Shown here in pieces: positions 35,902 to 46,041 of a DNA stretch of 64,000 bases. The stretch's first letter is position 1; each line of letters begins with the position of its first letter. This DNA is from Streptococcus gallolyticus subsp. gallolyticus DSM 16831 (GTDB lineage Bacteria > Bacillota > Bacilli > Lactobacillales > Streptococcaceae): the NCBI RefSeq assembly GCF_002000985.1, contig NZ_CP018822.1:2374001-2438000 (forward strand), given 5' to 3'. The notes under the pieces are model-generated. The model searched no databases and was not told the origin of the DNA. It saw only the letters and a list, made by a program, of their open reading frames with translations. A program made the translations under genes and the position numbers.

Positions 35902-38118
35902 TTAAGCTTTATGTTTGCTGTAATCACCAGGATTTTTAATTGTTGAGCCGTTCATGTGTTTTACACGAGCAGAAATTTCTTTGTGACGACCATTTACCAT
36001 TGGACGAGCTTGTGGGTTTCCAAGATAACCACAAGTACGTTTAACAACATCTACTGTTTTAGGGTCGCTGTTACCACAGTTTGGACAAACAAAACCACGT
36101 TCAGTTGGTGTAAAGTCACCTTCAAATCCACAGCTATAGCAACGGTCAATTGGCGTATTTGTTCCAAGGTAACCAACACGGCTGTAAGCATAATCCCAAA
36201 CAGCTTCTAGAGCTTTTGGATTTTGTTGAAGAACTGGGTATTCACAGTAATGGATAAAGCCACCTGTTGCACCAGCTTCTGGATAAGCTTTTTCAAAGTC
36301 TAATTTTTCAAATGGTGTTGGATCCTTACGAACATCATAGTGGAATGAGTTTGTATAGTATTCTTTATCTGTAATGTCTTTAACGATACCGAATTTTTCC
36401 GTATCAAGACGGCAGAAGCGGTCTGTCAAGCTTTCAGACGGTGTTGAATAGATTGAGAAATGATAATCAAATTCATCTGACCATTCTGTACACAATTTTT
36501 TCATCTTACGAATGATATCAACTGTGAATTCTTTGGCTTCTGGGTTTGTTTCCCATTCTGGACCATAAAAGACTGTACCAACTTCGTAAAGTCCGATATA
36601 ACCAAGTGAAACCGTTGCACGGCGATGACGGAAAAGTTCATCAACATTATCATATCTGCCGAGACGTTTACCAAAAGCACCGTATTGGTAAAGAATTGGC
36701 GCATTTGCTGGTGTCGCTTCTTTGACACGTTCTACACGGTAAACAAGTGCATCTTTAGCAATGCCCATACGTTCGTTGAAGATTTCCCAGAATTTATTGA
36801 TGTCGCCATTTGATTCCATAGCAATACGTGGAAGGTTTACAGTCACAACACCAAGGTTCATACGACCTGAGTTAACTTCGACACCATTTTCATCTTTCCA
36901 ACCTTGTAAGAATGAACGGCATCCCATTGGTGCTTTAAATGAACCTGTCAATTCAACGATTTTATCGTATGAAAGAACGTCTGGATACATACGTTTTGTC
37001 GCACATTCCAAAGCTAATTGTTTAATATCATAGTTTGGTGTTCCCACTTCAAGGTTAAGACCACTCTTCAAAGTGAAGATAAGTTTAGGGAAAATAGCTG
37101 TGCGGTGTTCACTACCAAGACCTTTAATGCGGATTTCAAGAATCGCTTTTTGAATTTCACGTTCAAACCAGTTTGTTCCTAGACCAAATCCAAGAGAAGT
37201 AAATGGTGTTTGTCCGTTTGATGTAAACAACGTATTGATTTCGTATTCAAGACTTTGCATAGCATCATAAATGTCTTTTTTCGTTTTTGTACGAGCATAA
37301 TCTTCACGACGGTCTTCTGCTACCCAATCTTGAGCATCTTTAAGGTGTTTTTTATAGTTAAGTTCAGCATATGGTGCCAAAAATTCATCGATACGGTCAG
37401 CTGTACAACCACCATATTGGCTTGACGCAACGTTCGCAATGATTTGTGAAATTTGCGCTGTTGCAGTTTGGATAGATTTTGGACTTTCTACCTCAGCATT
37501 ACCAATCTTGAAGCCATTTGCAAGCATACCCTTGAAATCAATCAAACAGCAGTTTGTCATTGGAGTGTATGGGCTGTAATCAAGGTCATGATAATGAATA
37601 TCACCTTTTTGGTGAGCATTGGCAACGTGAGCTGGCAACATTTTAAGACCAATTGATTTACCAACAATACCTGCAGTCAAGTCACGTTGTGTATTGAAAA
37701 CTTCACTATCCTTGTTAGCGTTTTCATTGACGACAGTTTGGTCTTTGTTCAATAGTTTATCAATCGTAAAGTTGATGTCTGTCGCTTGAGAGCGCGCAAA
37801 ATCACGTTTTGTACGATAATTAATATATTCTTGTGCAATCGCATATTCATTTGCTTCTAAAAGCTCATGCTCAACGATATTTTGAATTTCATAAATTTTG
37901 ACATTATCTTTGAAGCGATCAAAGATTTCAGCAATGATGTTATCTGAAATAGCTTCCAATTTTGCTTCAACAACTGGTGACATTTTTGTCACATTATTAC
38001 TTGCTTTAACCAAAGCGTTATAAATTTTATCTGCATCAAAGTTCACAGAACGTCCATCACGTTTGATAACTTTGACAGCTGGTTGAGTCGCAATTGTTTC
38101 TTTTTCTAATGTAATCAT
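35902..38118 (-). CDS. nrdD: Anaerobic ribonucleoside-triphosphate reductase
   Basis: The 738-residue class III reductase makes deoxyribonucleotides without oxygen. It has an N-terminal ATP-cone ('VIKRDGRSVNFDADKI', about residues 16-100) and the catalytic ten-stranded barrel. A C-terminal zinc site is seen in 'CYSCGFEGDF' and 'CPNCGNSDP', and the glycyl-radical motif is 'RTCGYLGNP' near 702. Promoter TTGATT-16-TATAAT and AAGGAG precede ATG 38118. Confidence 0.97.
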   Translation of the reverse strand: MITLEKETIATQPAVKVIKRDGRSVNFDADKIYNALVKASNNVTKMSPVVEAKLEAISDNIIAEIFDRFKDNVKIYEIQNIVEHELLEANEYAIAQEYINYRTKRDFARSQATDINFTIDKLLNKDQTVVNENANKDSEVFNTQRDLTAGIVGKSIGLKMLPAHVANAHQKGDIHYHDLDYSPYTPMTNCCLIDFKGMLANGFKIGNAEVESPKSIQTATAQISQIIANVASSQYGGCTADRIDEFLAPYAELNYKKHLKDAQDWVAEDRREDYARTKTKKDIYDAMQSLEYEINTLFTSNGQTPFTSLGFGLGTNWFEREIQKAILEIRIKGLGSEHRTAIFPKLIFTLKSGLNLEVGTPNYDIKQLALECATKRMYPDVLSYDKIVELTGSFKAPMGCRSFLQGWKDENGVEVNSGRMNLGVVTVNLPRIAMESNGDINKFWEIFNERMGIAKDALVYRVERVKEATPANAPILYQYGAFGKRLGRYDNVDELFRHRRATVSLGYIGLYEVGTVFYGPEWETNPEAKEFTVDIIRKMKKLCTEWSDEFDYHFSIYSTPSESLTDRFCRLDTEKFGIVKDITDKEYYTNSFHYDVRKDPTPFEKLDFEKAYPEAGATGGFIHYCEYPVLQQNPKALEAVWDYAYSRVGYLGTNTPIDRCYSCGFEGDFTPTERGFVCPNCGNSDPKTVDVVKRTCGYLGNPQARPMVNGRHKEISARVKHMNGSTIKNPGDYSKHKA

Positions 38119-38167
38119 ATGAACACTCCTTCTTACTCGTCTATTATAACACGTAAGAAAAAAAAAT

Positions 38168-38209
38168 CAATATCTTGTGGTCATTTTTTTATTAGACCAC
38201 AAGATATTG
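38168..38209. terminator. Bidirectional-looking terminator between the membrane glycosyltransferase-like gene and nrdD
   Basis: A perfect 15-bp stem (38168-38182 with 38195-38209). The arms contain AATATCTTGTGG, which slightly resembles an NrdR box, but the hairpin form explains it more simply. Confidence 0.8.
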
Positions 38210-38219
38210 CGTTTAGTCT

Positions 38220-39809
38220 CTATTTTTTATGATAGACGGTAAAGCCTGATACACCGCTGATTGAGACCTCTTCATAGTTTGAAGAAATATCATTTTTTAT
38301 CGTATCAGAAATTTTTTCATCATTATTAACAATAATATACGACGCTAGATTTTGTAATAATTCATCTTCTAATGTTTTTTCATTAGATGTTTTAGTTGTA
38401 TTCACAACAGGTGATGTAAATTGTGAACTACTTGCTAATTGACTCTTAATACCAATCTTAGATGACGTATCCCAGACGTAAATCGTATCATCACTAGATG
38501 TTTGTTTTTTCAAATAGCTTGCAATAGTCGAGCGTTCACTATCAGTACCAGATGACAAGAAATAAGAAACCACAGGTTGTCCTACACCGATAATAAGCAA
38601 CAAAATCGGCAAATAAAGATGACGACTTAGATATAATCCAAAAATGCCTTTGTCATCACTAGATGATTTCTTACGACGATGTGATGTTTTCGTCAAGCTG
38701 CGTTGATAACGTTCACCCAATGCCATTGCGGTTAACAACAAACCAAAAGGCAATACTGTTAACAAATGATAGAAATGATAACTTTGTGACAAAAGGTCAA
38801 TAACTAAGAATCCTAAGAAAACAAGGAAGATAAGCCATTTAGATACCTTGTCACTAGCTCCCTTGATGATTTTTCCAAAAGTAAGAGCACCAAGTAAAAT
38901 CCCTGAAACTAGAGCCACAACAACTTGGAATAGCAATGTCAAGATAAAATTACTATCACTTGTCGCAAAATACGTAAATTGATAAACAATTGCTTGAGAA
39001 ATATAGGATGATAACACCTGCAAATTCAGGATAAAGTAACCAACTGTGTAAAAGACAAGAATTGTCCCGAAAATGATACACAATAATTGATAAAATCCTC
39101 GAGCGAAATGTTTTTGTGTTAAATTATAAACGATAATGGTTAGGAAAGAAAGTCCCCAGAACACCAAAGTACGTGGCTCTAAAAGTATTGCTGCTGCGCC
39201 AGCAAATCCATAAAGGATAAAGGCTTCGTCTTTGATAATATCCGCAAAATATTTTGTTAGGAACCACAAAGATACCATGACAAATGGCATCGCAAATTGG
39301 ATAGGGTACAGACCACCAAAACCAAGAGCAATGTTTAATAGGTAAAAAATACCACTAAAAGCAACTGCTACACGTTGGCTGCTAGTAAAGTAATTAACCA
39401 ATTTATAGAAATAGATTCCTGACAAGTAGAACGTTGCAATTTGAATTGGCACCAACCACAACGTAGAACCAAGATAGTAAGCCAAAGCAATCAAAGCATA
39501 ATAAAGGAAACCACCTGTCGCAAACATATCTGTAAACGGAAGTTGTCCTTTAGTAAACATTAAACCAATGTAAAGGTTTTGAGATTGCACACTATTTGCC
39601 ATATCTGTAAAGACTGGCATTGATACAGACAAACAACTAACAACAACACTCAATATTAAAAGGTAAAGTTTATGAGGTTGTGGGACTTTTGTTCTTCTAG
39701 ACGCCTCTTGGTGACTTTTGTTCTCACTAACCTTACGAGCTGAACGACTTGAACGGCTGTAAGATTGTGCAGTACTCTGATCTACATTTACTTGTTCTGA
39801 TGTATTCAC
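38220..39809 (-). CDS. Polytopic membrane protein, possible glycosyltransferase (GT-C type)
   Basis: The 529-residue protein has a hydrophilic, Ser-rich cytosolic N-terminus of about 45 residues, then about 11 membrane segments and a soluble C-terminal part of about 100 residues. 'LPFTDMFATGGFLYYALIAL' near residue 90, with an acidic residue in the first outer loop, resembles GT-C glycosyltransferases and PMT-like proteins. This is a weak clue and I do not assign a substrate. The promoter TTGACT-16-TATACT lies within 39834-39865. Confidence 0.6.
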   Translation of the reverse strand: MNTSEQVNVDQSTAQSYSRSSRSARKVSENKSHQEASRRTKVPQPHKLYLLILSVVVSCLSVSMPVFTDMANSVQSQNLYIGLMFTKGQLPFTDMFATGGFLYYALIALAYYLGSTLWLVPIQIATFYLSGIYFYKLVNYFTSSQRVAVAFSGIFYLLNIALGFGGLYPIQFAMPFVMVSLWFLTKYFADIIKDEAFILYGFAGAAAILLEPRTLVFWGLSFLTIIVYNLTQKHFARGFYQLLCIIFGTILVFYTVGYFILNLQVLSSYISQAIVYQFTYFATSDSNFILTLLFQVVVALVSGILLGALTFGKIIKGASDKVSKWLIFLVFLGFLVIDLLSQSYHFYHLLTVLPFGLLLTAMALGERYQRSLTKTSHRRKKSSSDDKGIFGLYLSRHLYLPILLLIIGVGQPVVSYFLSSGTDSERSTIASYLKKQTSSDDTIYVWDTSSKIGIKSQLASSSQFTSPVVNTTKTSNEKTLEDELLQNLASYIIVNNDEKISDTIKNDISSNYEEVSISGVSGFTVYHKK

Positions 39810-39851
39810 TTATTCTCTCCTTGAATTGTCATACTTTAAGTATAACAGAAA

Positions 39852-39980
39852 CTAATCATTAGTCAATTTAGGGAGTATAGCACAGTAAACTAAAATTTCC
39901 CTAAAACGGTGATAAGGCTTGGTTTTATAGCGCTTCAAGAAGCTTCTTTCTTCTTGGCTCAAACACGCTTTCTTTGTCAT
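39852..39980 (-). CDS. 42-aa small protein behind a competence cin-box
   Basis: ATG 39980 has a very strong ribosome site (AAAGGAGGTG). The product 'MTKKACLSQEERSFLKRYKT...' is basic, has no signal peptide and ends with a short hydrophobic segment ('EILVYCAILPKL'). TACGAATA, the ComX-dependent cin-box, lies 23 nt upstream (40010-40003) behind a T-rich stretch. Expression in competence is therefore likely if the gene is real. I do not recognise a family; it could be the shortened remnant of a late competence gene. Confidence 0.45.
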   Translation of the reverse strand: MTKKACLSQEERSFLKRYKTKPYHRFREILVYCAILPKLTND

Positions 39981-40002
39981 GATTCACACCTCCTTTACTT
40001 AG

Positions 40003-40010
40003 TATTCGTA
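40003..40010 (-). promoter_or_regulatory. cin-box (ComX/SigX promoter element)
   Basis: Exact TACGAATA on the minus strand, preceded by TTTTTTT and CTCTTT, the T-rich -25 element typical of ComX promoters. Confidence 0.6.
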
Positions 40011-40026
40011 AAAGAGCATGAAAAAA

Positions 40027-40047
40027 AGCATAGGCACAACCTATACT
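40027..40047 (-). terminator. Terminator after the DUF1292 gene
   Basis: The small hairpin AGTATAGG/CCTATGCT is followed by T7 on the minus strand. Confidence 0.65.
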
Positions 40048-40071
40048 TCCCTTCAACATATCAAGACAATA

Positions 40072-40389
40072 TTAGTCCTCATCTAAAAAGCTATTGAAAA
40101 CTTCTTCAATCATATCCCACTCAGCATCTGAATCTTCAGGAATTGGTTGAAGGTCTCCTTCAGTTCCATCTTCATTTTCAGTAAATGAGTAAGCTTGAAT
40201 TTCAATTTGTCCTTGTTCATCTTCTTCAGCACCCGCTGGTACCAAGAGAACGTAGTTTTTACCAAATTCTTCACGACCATCAATAGTCAAAAGAATTTCA
40301 AAAAGTGTTTCATTACCTTGTTCATCTACAAGTGTAATAACTTCATGTTCGTGATCATGATTATGATCGTGATTATGGTTATGTGCCAT
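40072..40389 (-). CDS. DUF1292 protein with a His/Asp-rich N-terminus
   Basis: The 105-residue acidic protein is of the DUF1292 (YrzB) family, conserved after ruvX in Firmicutes. It begins '[17 protein letters not shown]', eight His in the first 16 residues, a stretch likely to bind metal ions such as zinc or nickel; the core is '[19 protein letters not shown]'. Role unknown. It is the third gene of ireB-ruvX-DUF1292; ribosome site AAAGGAGA. Confidence 0.88.
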   Translation of the reverse strand: MAHNHNHDHNHDHEHEVITLVDEQGNETLFEILLTIDGREEFGKNYVLLVPAGAEEDEQGQIEIQAYSFTENEDGTEGDLQPIPEDSDAEWDMIEEVFNSFLDED

Positions 40390-40421
40390 AAAGTTTCTCC
40401 TTTAATGAATTAATGATTAGA

Positions 40422-40841
40422 TTAAAACATTCTATCTAAATAATTTTGCAAAATAAGCTGCGCAGCCAATTTATCAATAACTTTCTTACGTTTTCCACGG
40501 CTAACATCAGCTTGTTCAACCAACATTCGCTCTGCTTGAACAGTTGTCAAACGTTCATCTTGATAATCAACAGGAATATTGAAAAGTTCGTTGATTTTAT
40601 CGCCGTATGCCTTACTAGCTTCCACGCGAGGACCTTCTGTATTATTCATATTTTTAGGCAAACCAACAACAAACTTGTCAACCTTATACTGTTTAACTAA
40701 CTCTTCAAGTCGTTCAAAACCAAATTCGCCAGCTTCTTCATCAATTCTGATAATTTCTACGCCCTGTGCTGTAAAGCCTAGCGGGTCACTGATAGCAACG
40801 CCAACTGTCTTTGAGCCAACGTCTAGTCCCATGATTCTCAT
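40422..40841 (-). CDS. ruvX: Holliday-junction resolvase-like YqgF/RuvX
   Basis: The 139-residue RNase H-fold protein has '[19 protein letters not shown]' at its start, with the catalytic Asp, and '[15 protein letters not shown]' near residue 58. The family acts on 16S rRNA precursor 5' ends and is also linked to recombination. It overlaps ireB by 4 bp. Confidence 0.93.
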   Translation of the reverse strand: MRIMGLDVGSKTVGVAISDPLGFTAQGVEIIRIDEEAGEFGFERLEELVKQYKVDKFVVGLPKNMNNTEGPRVEASKAYGDKINELFNIPVDYQDERLTTVQAERMLVEQADVSRGKRKKVIDKLAAQLILQNYLDRMF

Positions 40842-41107
40842 TTCAAGTCAATTCCATTTCCTTTGAGATAGTAGCGGACAAGCTCTTCAACAATTTCATC
40901 TCGTTCGTATTTACGAATTTGATTTCTGGCATCATTGTAACGAGGAACATAAGCAGGGTCCCCACTTAAGACATAACCAACAATCTGATTGATTGGATTA
41001 TACCCTTTTTCATCGAGAGAACGATACACAGTTGTTAAGGTTTCACTAATTTCTTTCTTGTTGCTATCGTCTAAATTAAAGCGTACAGTTTCATCTGTAA
41101 ATCCCAT
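40838..41107 (-). CDS. ireB: IreB-family regulatory phosphoprotein (UPF0297)
   Basis: The 89-residue protein matches the UPF0297/IreB family throughout ('[18 protein letters not shown]', '[20 protein letters not shown]'). In Enterococcus, IreB is phosphorylated by IreK and affects cephalosporin resistance. N-terminal Thr residues ('TDETVRF') are candidate phosphosites. First gene of its operon. Confidence 0.93.
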   Translation of the reverse strand: MGFTDETVRFNLDDSNKKEISETLTTVYRSLDEKGYNPINQIVGYVLSGDPAYVPRYNDARNQIRKYERDEIVEELVRYYLKGNGIDLK

Positions 41108-41395
41108 ACTTACACCTTCTTTCTAAAATAGCTGTCACCATTTATTATAGCTTATTCACAAAGATTTCACAAGAATCTGACTTTATTTCACCAAAGTTTA
41201 TTTTCATTTTCAAATCCTTCGTTTCAATTGTCCCATTAAGCAACCTTTACTCCCCATGCCTCAACTATCACCGAACTTTTTACTATCTTTATAAAAATAA
41301 AAAAGAGCAAAGCACTCGTTTTTCCACGCGCAATCAACTACTATAACCTTTAAAAATTCTTTGGTTCTAACAATCTACGCTAAGGAAAATATTAA
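41108..41395. other. Gene-free stretch between ireB and the spx terminator
   Basis: AT-rich, without a gene behind a ribosome site. Near 41371 GCTAAGGAAAATATT resembles the right end of the 34-kb repeat (CTAAGGAAAGTATC), possibly a worn third copy. A small hairpin GAGTGC/GCTC with T6 on the minus strand lies near 41301-41314. Confidence 0.3.
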
Positions 41396-41419
41396 AAAAG
41401 CTCCAAAACGGAGCTTTTA
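41396..41419 (-). terminator. Terminator after spx
   Basis: AAAGCTCC and GGAGCTTT enclose a short loop and are followed by a T-run on the minus strand. Confidence 0.88.
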
Positions 41420-41428
41420 GACTATCTA

Positions 41429-41827
41429 TTACAGCGCTGCACGAAGGCGAGCTTCTGCATTTTCCACATTACGAATGGAACGTGGCAAGAAAGCACGAAT
41501 ATCATCTTCTTTGTACCCTACTTGAAGGCGTTTATCATCAATCAAAATTGGGCTCTTCAAAATACGCGGATTTTCTTGAATAAGGTCAATAACCTCGCTC
41601 AGACTTAAATCCTCAATATCGCAATCAAGTGCTTTTGCGTAACGGTTTTTAGATGAAACGATACTTTCAATCCCGTTTTCTGTTTTAGTTAATATCGCTA
41701 AGATTTCTTCTCGTGTTAGTGGTTCTTTTCCTAAATTCTGTTCTTTATAAGGGAGCTGATGAGCGTTTAGCCATGTCTTGGCTTTCTTACAGCTTGTACA
41801 ACTTGAAATTGTGTAAATTTTAATCAT
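41429..41827 (-). CDS. spx: Spx/ArsC-family redox regulator of RNA polymerase
   Basis: The 132-residue thioredoxin-fold protein has the Spx redox switch 'SSCTSCKKAK' (Cys9 and Cys12 from ATG 41827) and 'PRILKSPILIDDKRLQVGY' near residue 86. Spx binds the alpha subunit and controls oxidative-stress genes. ATG 41827 is preferred to an upstream GTG because Spx starts 'MIKIYT'. The promoter has an extended -10 (TGCTATAAT). Streptococci usually have two spx genes; which one this is cannot be told here. Confidence 0.93.
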   Translation of the reverse strand: MIKIYTISSCTSCKKAKTWLNAHQLPYKEQNLGKEPLTREEILAILTKTENGIESIVSSKNRYAKALDCDIEDLSLSEVIDLIQENPRILKSPILIDDKRLQVGYKEDDIRAFLPRSIRNVENAEARLRAAL

Positions 41828-42056
41828 GTGCACTCTCACTTTCTATCCCATGATAGTTGTATTATAGCACACCAACCTTAACGAAAACATAGGACCTAAG
41901 ACCTATTTTTTCAAAAAGTCAATTAAAAAGATTATTTTTTTCAATAAAAATCTAAAAAAATCATTTGTGATTTTGAAAACGCTCCATTTATTTCTGAAAA
42001 AATCAAAAATCAGCTCAAATATTTTCATCTTAGATTGACATTCTTACACAAGAAAA

Positions 42057-42082
42057 CTCCGAGACAATTGTCCCAGAGTTTC
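42057..42082 (-). terminator. Terminator after recA
   Basis: AACTCTGGGACAATTGTCTCGGAGTT on the minus strand folds into a stem with AATT centre, then TTC. Confidence 0.7.
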
Positions 42083-42096
42083 AACGTTATTATGAA

Positions 42097-43251
42097 TTAT
42101 TCTTCGATTTCGATAGCATCATCTAAATCAAGAACAACTTCGTCAACATTATCATTAGTTGCTGCTGATTCTTCAACAACATCTGCTGCTTTCTCATCTT
42201 CGGTTTCTTCTACAAGACCGTAGTGAACACGTACTTTGTGGTCGATTTCATCAAAGACTTCTGGGTGTTCTGCCAAGTATTTCTTCGCATTTTCAGAACC
42301 TTGTCCGATTTTCTCACCGTTATACGAGAACCAAGCACCTGCTTTTTTGATGATGTCTAGGTCGCTAGCAATCTTAACAAGCTCACCCGTACGTGAAATT
42401 CCTTCACCGTACATAATTTCAACTTCAGCTGTTTTAAATGGTGGCGCAACTTTGTTTTTAACCACTTTGATTTTAGTTTCTTTACCGATATTGCTATCTT
42501 TTTGGTCACCAGAACCTTTGATTTGTGTGTTACCACGGACATCAAGACGAACTGACGCATAGAACTTAAGCGCGCGTCCACCAGGTGTTGTTTCTGGGTT
42601 ACCAAACATCACACCAACTTTTTCACGCAACTGGTTGATGAAAATCGCAATTGTTTTTGTTTTGTTGATTGAAGCTGACAATTTACGCATTGCTTGACTC
42701 ATCATACGAGCTTGCAAACCAACGTGATTATCACCAATGTCACCATCGATTTCGGCACGAGGTACAAGGGCAGCAACAGAATCGACAACGACGAGGTCAA
42801 CAGCACCTGAGTCAATCAATTTTCCTGCAATTTCAAGACCTTGTTCCCCAGAGTCAGGTTGTGACAAGAGAAGCTCATCAATGTTAACACCAAGAGCCGC
42901 AGCATAAGCTGGGTCAAGTGCGTGTTCGGCATCAATAAAGGCAGCAATTCCACCTTCTTTTTGAGCTTGTGCTACCGCATGAAGCGCAACAGTTGTCTTA
43001 CCAGAACTTTCAGGTCCATAAATTTCAATGATGCGCCCTTTAGGGTAGCCACCTGCACCCAAAGCAATATCAAGAGCCAAGCTACCTGAACTCATGACTT
43101 GAACTTTTTGTTCAGCACGTTCACCAAGGCGCATAACAGCTCCCTTACCGAAATCTTTTTCAATTAATTTCAAGGCATCATCAAGTGCCTTTTTACGCTC
43201 ATCACCAAATTTTTTAGTGATAGCTTCTGTTTTCTTTGTCTTTTTAGCCAA
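42097..43251 (-). CDS. recA: RecA recombinase
   Basis: The 384-residue protein has Walker A 'GPESSGKTT' near residue 79, Walker B '[10 protein letters not shown]' near 153 and the L2 region '[15 protein letters not shown]' near 215, with the usual acidic C-terminal tail. It handles recombination repair and natural transformation. It is downstream of cinA in the same direction, with its own extended -10 promoter (TGGTATAAT) overlapping the cinA end. Confidence 0.97.
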   Translation of the reverse strand: MAKKTKKTEAITKKFGDERKKALDDALKLIEKDFGKGAVMRLGERAEQKVQVMSSGSLALDIALGAGGYPKGRIIEIYGPESSGKTTVALHAVAQAQKEGGIAAFIDAEHALDPAYAAALGVNIDELLLSQPDSGEQGLEIAGKLIDSGAVDLVVVDSVAALVPRAEIDGDIGDNHVGLQARMMSQAMRKLSASINKTKTIAIFINQLREKVGVMFGNPETTPGGRALKFYASVRLDVRGNTQIKGSGDQKDSNIGKETKIKVVKNKVAPPFKTAEVEIMYGEGISRTGELVKIASDLDIIKKAGAWFSYNGEKIGQGSENAKKYLAEHPEVFDEIDHKVRVHYGLVEETEDEKAADVVEESAATNDNVDEVVLDLDDAIEIEE

Positions 43252-43300
43252 ATTTTTCCCTTTCTGTTTGTTCGAGATACTAACTCTATTATACCAAATT

Positions 43301-44560
43301 TTAGCCTTGTAATAAAGCTTGACGTACTAAGTTGAAAGCATATAAAGTAGCAATATAACGGACGTCTGAACGGCTTCGCCCACCTATAACAACACGAATA
43401 GAATGAACTTTTTCTCTAGTAGCAATACCAATGAAAACTGTTCCTGCTGGGTGTCCTTCTAAGCTATCTGGTCCTGCAACACCTGTCAAACCGATACCAA
43501 AATCAGCATTTGTCAATAAACGTGATTGCTCTGCCATTTTTTCAGCTGTAAAGTGACTTACCACACCATGTTCTTGCAAATCTTCAAGAGGAATGTGAAG
43601 CATTTTTGATTTTTCTTCTATACTATACGTCACAAATCCGCCATTAAATACTGCAGATGACCCTGAAAAATCAGCGATACTAGATTGGAATAGCCCTGCG
43701 GTCAAACTTTCTGCCGCTGTAATAGTTTTGTGCTTTTCTTTCAACAAATCAAAAACAACACGCGCCATACTGTTATCATCACCATAGCCATAAAGTAACT
43801 GTTCAAGAGGAATACTATTTAATGTTTTTTTGGCTAGAATTTTATGCTCTAGAGCATCCAATTTCGCTTTTGCTGACGCCACATCATCTGCCTTGGTTGA
43901 TAAACGAAGGGTCACCTCACCTGTTTTCGCATACGGAGCAATCGTTGGGTCTGTTTGATTATCAATCAAATCTGTCAAAACGGTCACTAACTGGCTTTCA
44001 CCAATCCCAAAGAAACGCAACACACGTGAATAAAGCTGCTTATGGTTTCCAGACAATAAAGGTACTAGAGAATCCAATACCATTGGTTTTAATTCACTCG
44101 GCGGTCCAGGGAGAACAACGTAGGTCACGTCATTTACTTCTAGCACGCCACCAACAGCCAAACCAGTGCTATTTTGCAACGGTATTGACCCTTCAATCAG
44201 CTGTGCTTGACGTTCGTTATTAGCCGTTCTAGCAAACTGCGGACGTGTCGCAAAAAATTCGTCCAAACGCTTGTTAGCTTGTTCATCAAAGACTAAATCG
44301 CGTCCCAAATATTTTGCTAACGTTTGTTTTGTTAAATCATCTTCTGTCGGACCAAGCCCTCCACATAAGACAACTAATTCACTTCGCTTGCTTGCTAAAT
44401 CAATAACTGATAAAAGACGTTCTTCATTATCACCAACAGCTGTTTGAAAGAACACATCAATTCCTAACTTGGCAAATTCTTCCGATAAAAATTGAGCATT
44501 TGTATTTGTGATTTGTCCTGTTAGAATTTCTGTTCCCACAGCAATGATTTCAGCTTTCAT
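43301..44560 (-). CDS. cinA: Competence/damage-inducible protein CinA
   Basis: The 419-residue protein has an N-terminal MoeA/MogA-like domain ('[19 protein letters not shown]') and a C-terminal amidase-type domain ('[31 protein letters not shown]') of the NMN deamidase type. In S. pneumoniae it is a late competence protein co-transcribed with recA and recruits RecA to the membrane. ATG 44560 is preferred to an upstream GTG. A cin-box lies 18 nt upstream. Confidence 0.95.
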   Translation of the reverse strand: MKAEIIAVGTEILTGQITNTNAQFLSEEFAKLGIDVFFQTAVGDNEERLLSVIDLASKRSELVVLCGGLGPTEDDLTKQTLAKYLGRDLVFDEQANKRLDEFFATRPQFARTANNERQAQLIEGSIPLQNSTGLAVGGVLEVNDVTYVVLPGPPSELKPMVLDSLVPLLSGNHKQLYSRVLRFFGIGESQLVTVLTDLIDNQTDPTIAPYAKTGEVTLRLSTKADDVASAKAKLDALEHKILAKKTLNSIPLEQLLYGYGDDNSMARVVFDLLKEKHKTITAAESLTAGLFQSSIADFSGSSAVFNGGFVTYSIEEKSKMLHIPLEDLQEHGVVSHFTAEKMAEQSRLLTNADFGIGLTGVAGPDSLEGHPAGTVFIGIATREKVHSIRVVIGGRSRSDVRYIATLYAFNLVRQALLQG

Positions 44561-44578
44561 AATTGCCACCTACTTATC

Positions 44579-44586
44579 TATTCGTA
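44579..44586 (-). promoter_or_regulatory. cin-box upstream of cinA
   Basis: Exact TACGAATA on the minus strand. It predicts ComX-dependent induction of cinA-recA in competent cells, as known for S. pneumoniae. Confidence 0.85.
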
Positions 44587-44691
44587 ATTTAGTTTTATTC
44601 TATCAAAAAAAGCAACAAATTTGCTGCTTTTTGCTACAAAGTCAGATTTTAATGAGAAAATATTAGTTTAATCCACTGTCAACTTGCTTTA

Positions 44692-45882
44692 CTACTTTGT
44701 CAACCTAGGCTGTTTTCTTAACCAGATAATGACTAGTAAAAACAAGAAAAGTAATGATGCCATAAAGTTGACTGCCATGACTTTTTCAACAGCAAATACT
44801 TTTACCATTAAGCTCAAAAGGCACAATAAACAAATACTTCCCAAGCGACTAATGGTCGATTTAAAGGAAACAAGAGACGAGATATTGTCAATTGACACCA
44901 TTTTGTTGAAATAATAATTTAAAATAAATTCAATGACATAAAAAACAAAGATGAAAATAAAATAAGCTGGCAATAACACCCAAAGGTGTTTTGAAAGGAA
45001 GGTCAAAGGAAGAAAAATAATCAACGGACAAAACTTAATAAGCCCTGCGTATTTTTTAATCCCATCAATATTGATAGAATATGAAAACAGCGTGATGATT
45101 TGAAAAGCGATGTAAAAGGCTGGAAAACATTTGGTATCTACACCTTTGCTCAGGAAAAACGATTGCCACAACTGAAAATGGGTTTGAAAAAAGATTTGCG
45201 TCAAGAAATCAAAAATCAGAATAACACCCAGTCGTGGTTGCTTTCTTAACTCGATAAAACTATCTGTAATCTGCTGTTTTAAAACAGAAACATGGCTCTC
45301 TTCTAGTGTCGTATTTTTTAGATTTTCATTGAAAAAGAAAAACGTCACAAGAGTTGAAGCCACTAAAAAGGCAATACCTAAAACATAAATATTGATACCA
45401 ATGCTTAGATAGAGAACACCACCCAGACTACTTCCCAATAAAAGCCCGACAATTTCCAAACGATTATTGAGCGCTAGAAATTTTCGAAGGTCGTCCTCAC
45501 GATGAGCTATTTTTAATTGATTGATAATGTAGGCATCAAGCGTTCCACTATCCAAAGCCGAAGCAATCCCATAGCAAAACCAAGCAGCGAAGATAAGGTA
45601 AAAATTGTTACTAAAAAGGACAATCAAAAACATCACTATCAAAAATAACTTTGATAGACTATAAATGTTTTTGCGGGAATAATTGTCTGCAATCAACCCG
45701 CTTGGAAATTCAAACAGAACAATTGCAATACTATAAGCTGATTGAACAATCAAAATCTGCGACAAACTCAACCCTTTTGACAATAAAATAACCGTTAAAA
45801 TCGAGTGCGGCATGGAATAAGCCACCGTAACTAAAAAATTTGCCAAAAGGTAAACAAAAGTGTTCCTAGTAATACTTTTCAT
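44692..45882 (-). CDS. MFS transporter
   Basis: The 396-residue protein has about 12 membrane helices and 'FEFPSGLIADNYSRKNIYSLS' near residue 60, the MFS motif A between helices 2 and 3. Substrate unknown. ATG 45882 has the ribosome site TAGGTGGG. Its 5' neighbours are three small membrane or secreted proteins and a broken Rgg gene, a group that looks like an accessory export locus. Confidence 0.82.
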   Translation of the reverse strand: MKSITRNTFVYLLANFLVTVAYSMPHSILTVILLSKGLSLSQILIVQSAYSIAIVLFEFPSGLIADNYSRKNIYSLSKLFLIVMFLIVLFSNNFYLIFAAWFCYGIASALDSGTLDAYIINQLKIAHREDDLRKFLALNNRLEIVGLLLGSSLGGVLYLSIGINIYVLGIAFLVASTLVTFFFFNENLKNTTLEESHVSVLKQQITDSFIELRKQPRLGVILIFDFLTQIFFQTHFQLWQSFFLSKGVDTKCFPAFYIAFQIITLFSYSINIDGIKKYAGLIKFCPLIIFLPLTFLSKHLWVLLPAYFIFIFVFYVIEFILNYYFNKMVSIDNISSLVSFKSTISRLGSICLLCLLSLMVKVFAVEKVMAVNFMASLLFLFLLVIIWLRKQPRLTK

Positions 45883-46041
45883 AACTCCCACCTACCCTCA
45901 TCATATCAATTTTTCTTTACAGAATACTCTTATTTCCCGATGATGTCAAGATTTATTTGAAACTTTAAACTAAACCAGAAAAACAATCTTTTTGGCAGTT
46001 AGCACCACATTTACACCTAATTGACAACCATGTAAACCTCA

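Noticed and set aside
38168-38209. NrdR box before nrdD
   Set aside because: The AATATCTTGTGG similarity is explained by a perfect 15-bp terminator stem of the upstream gene.
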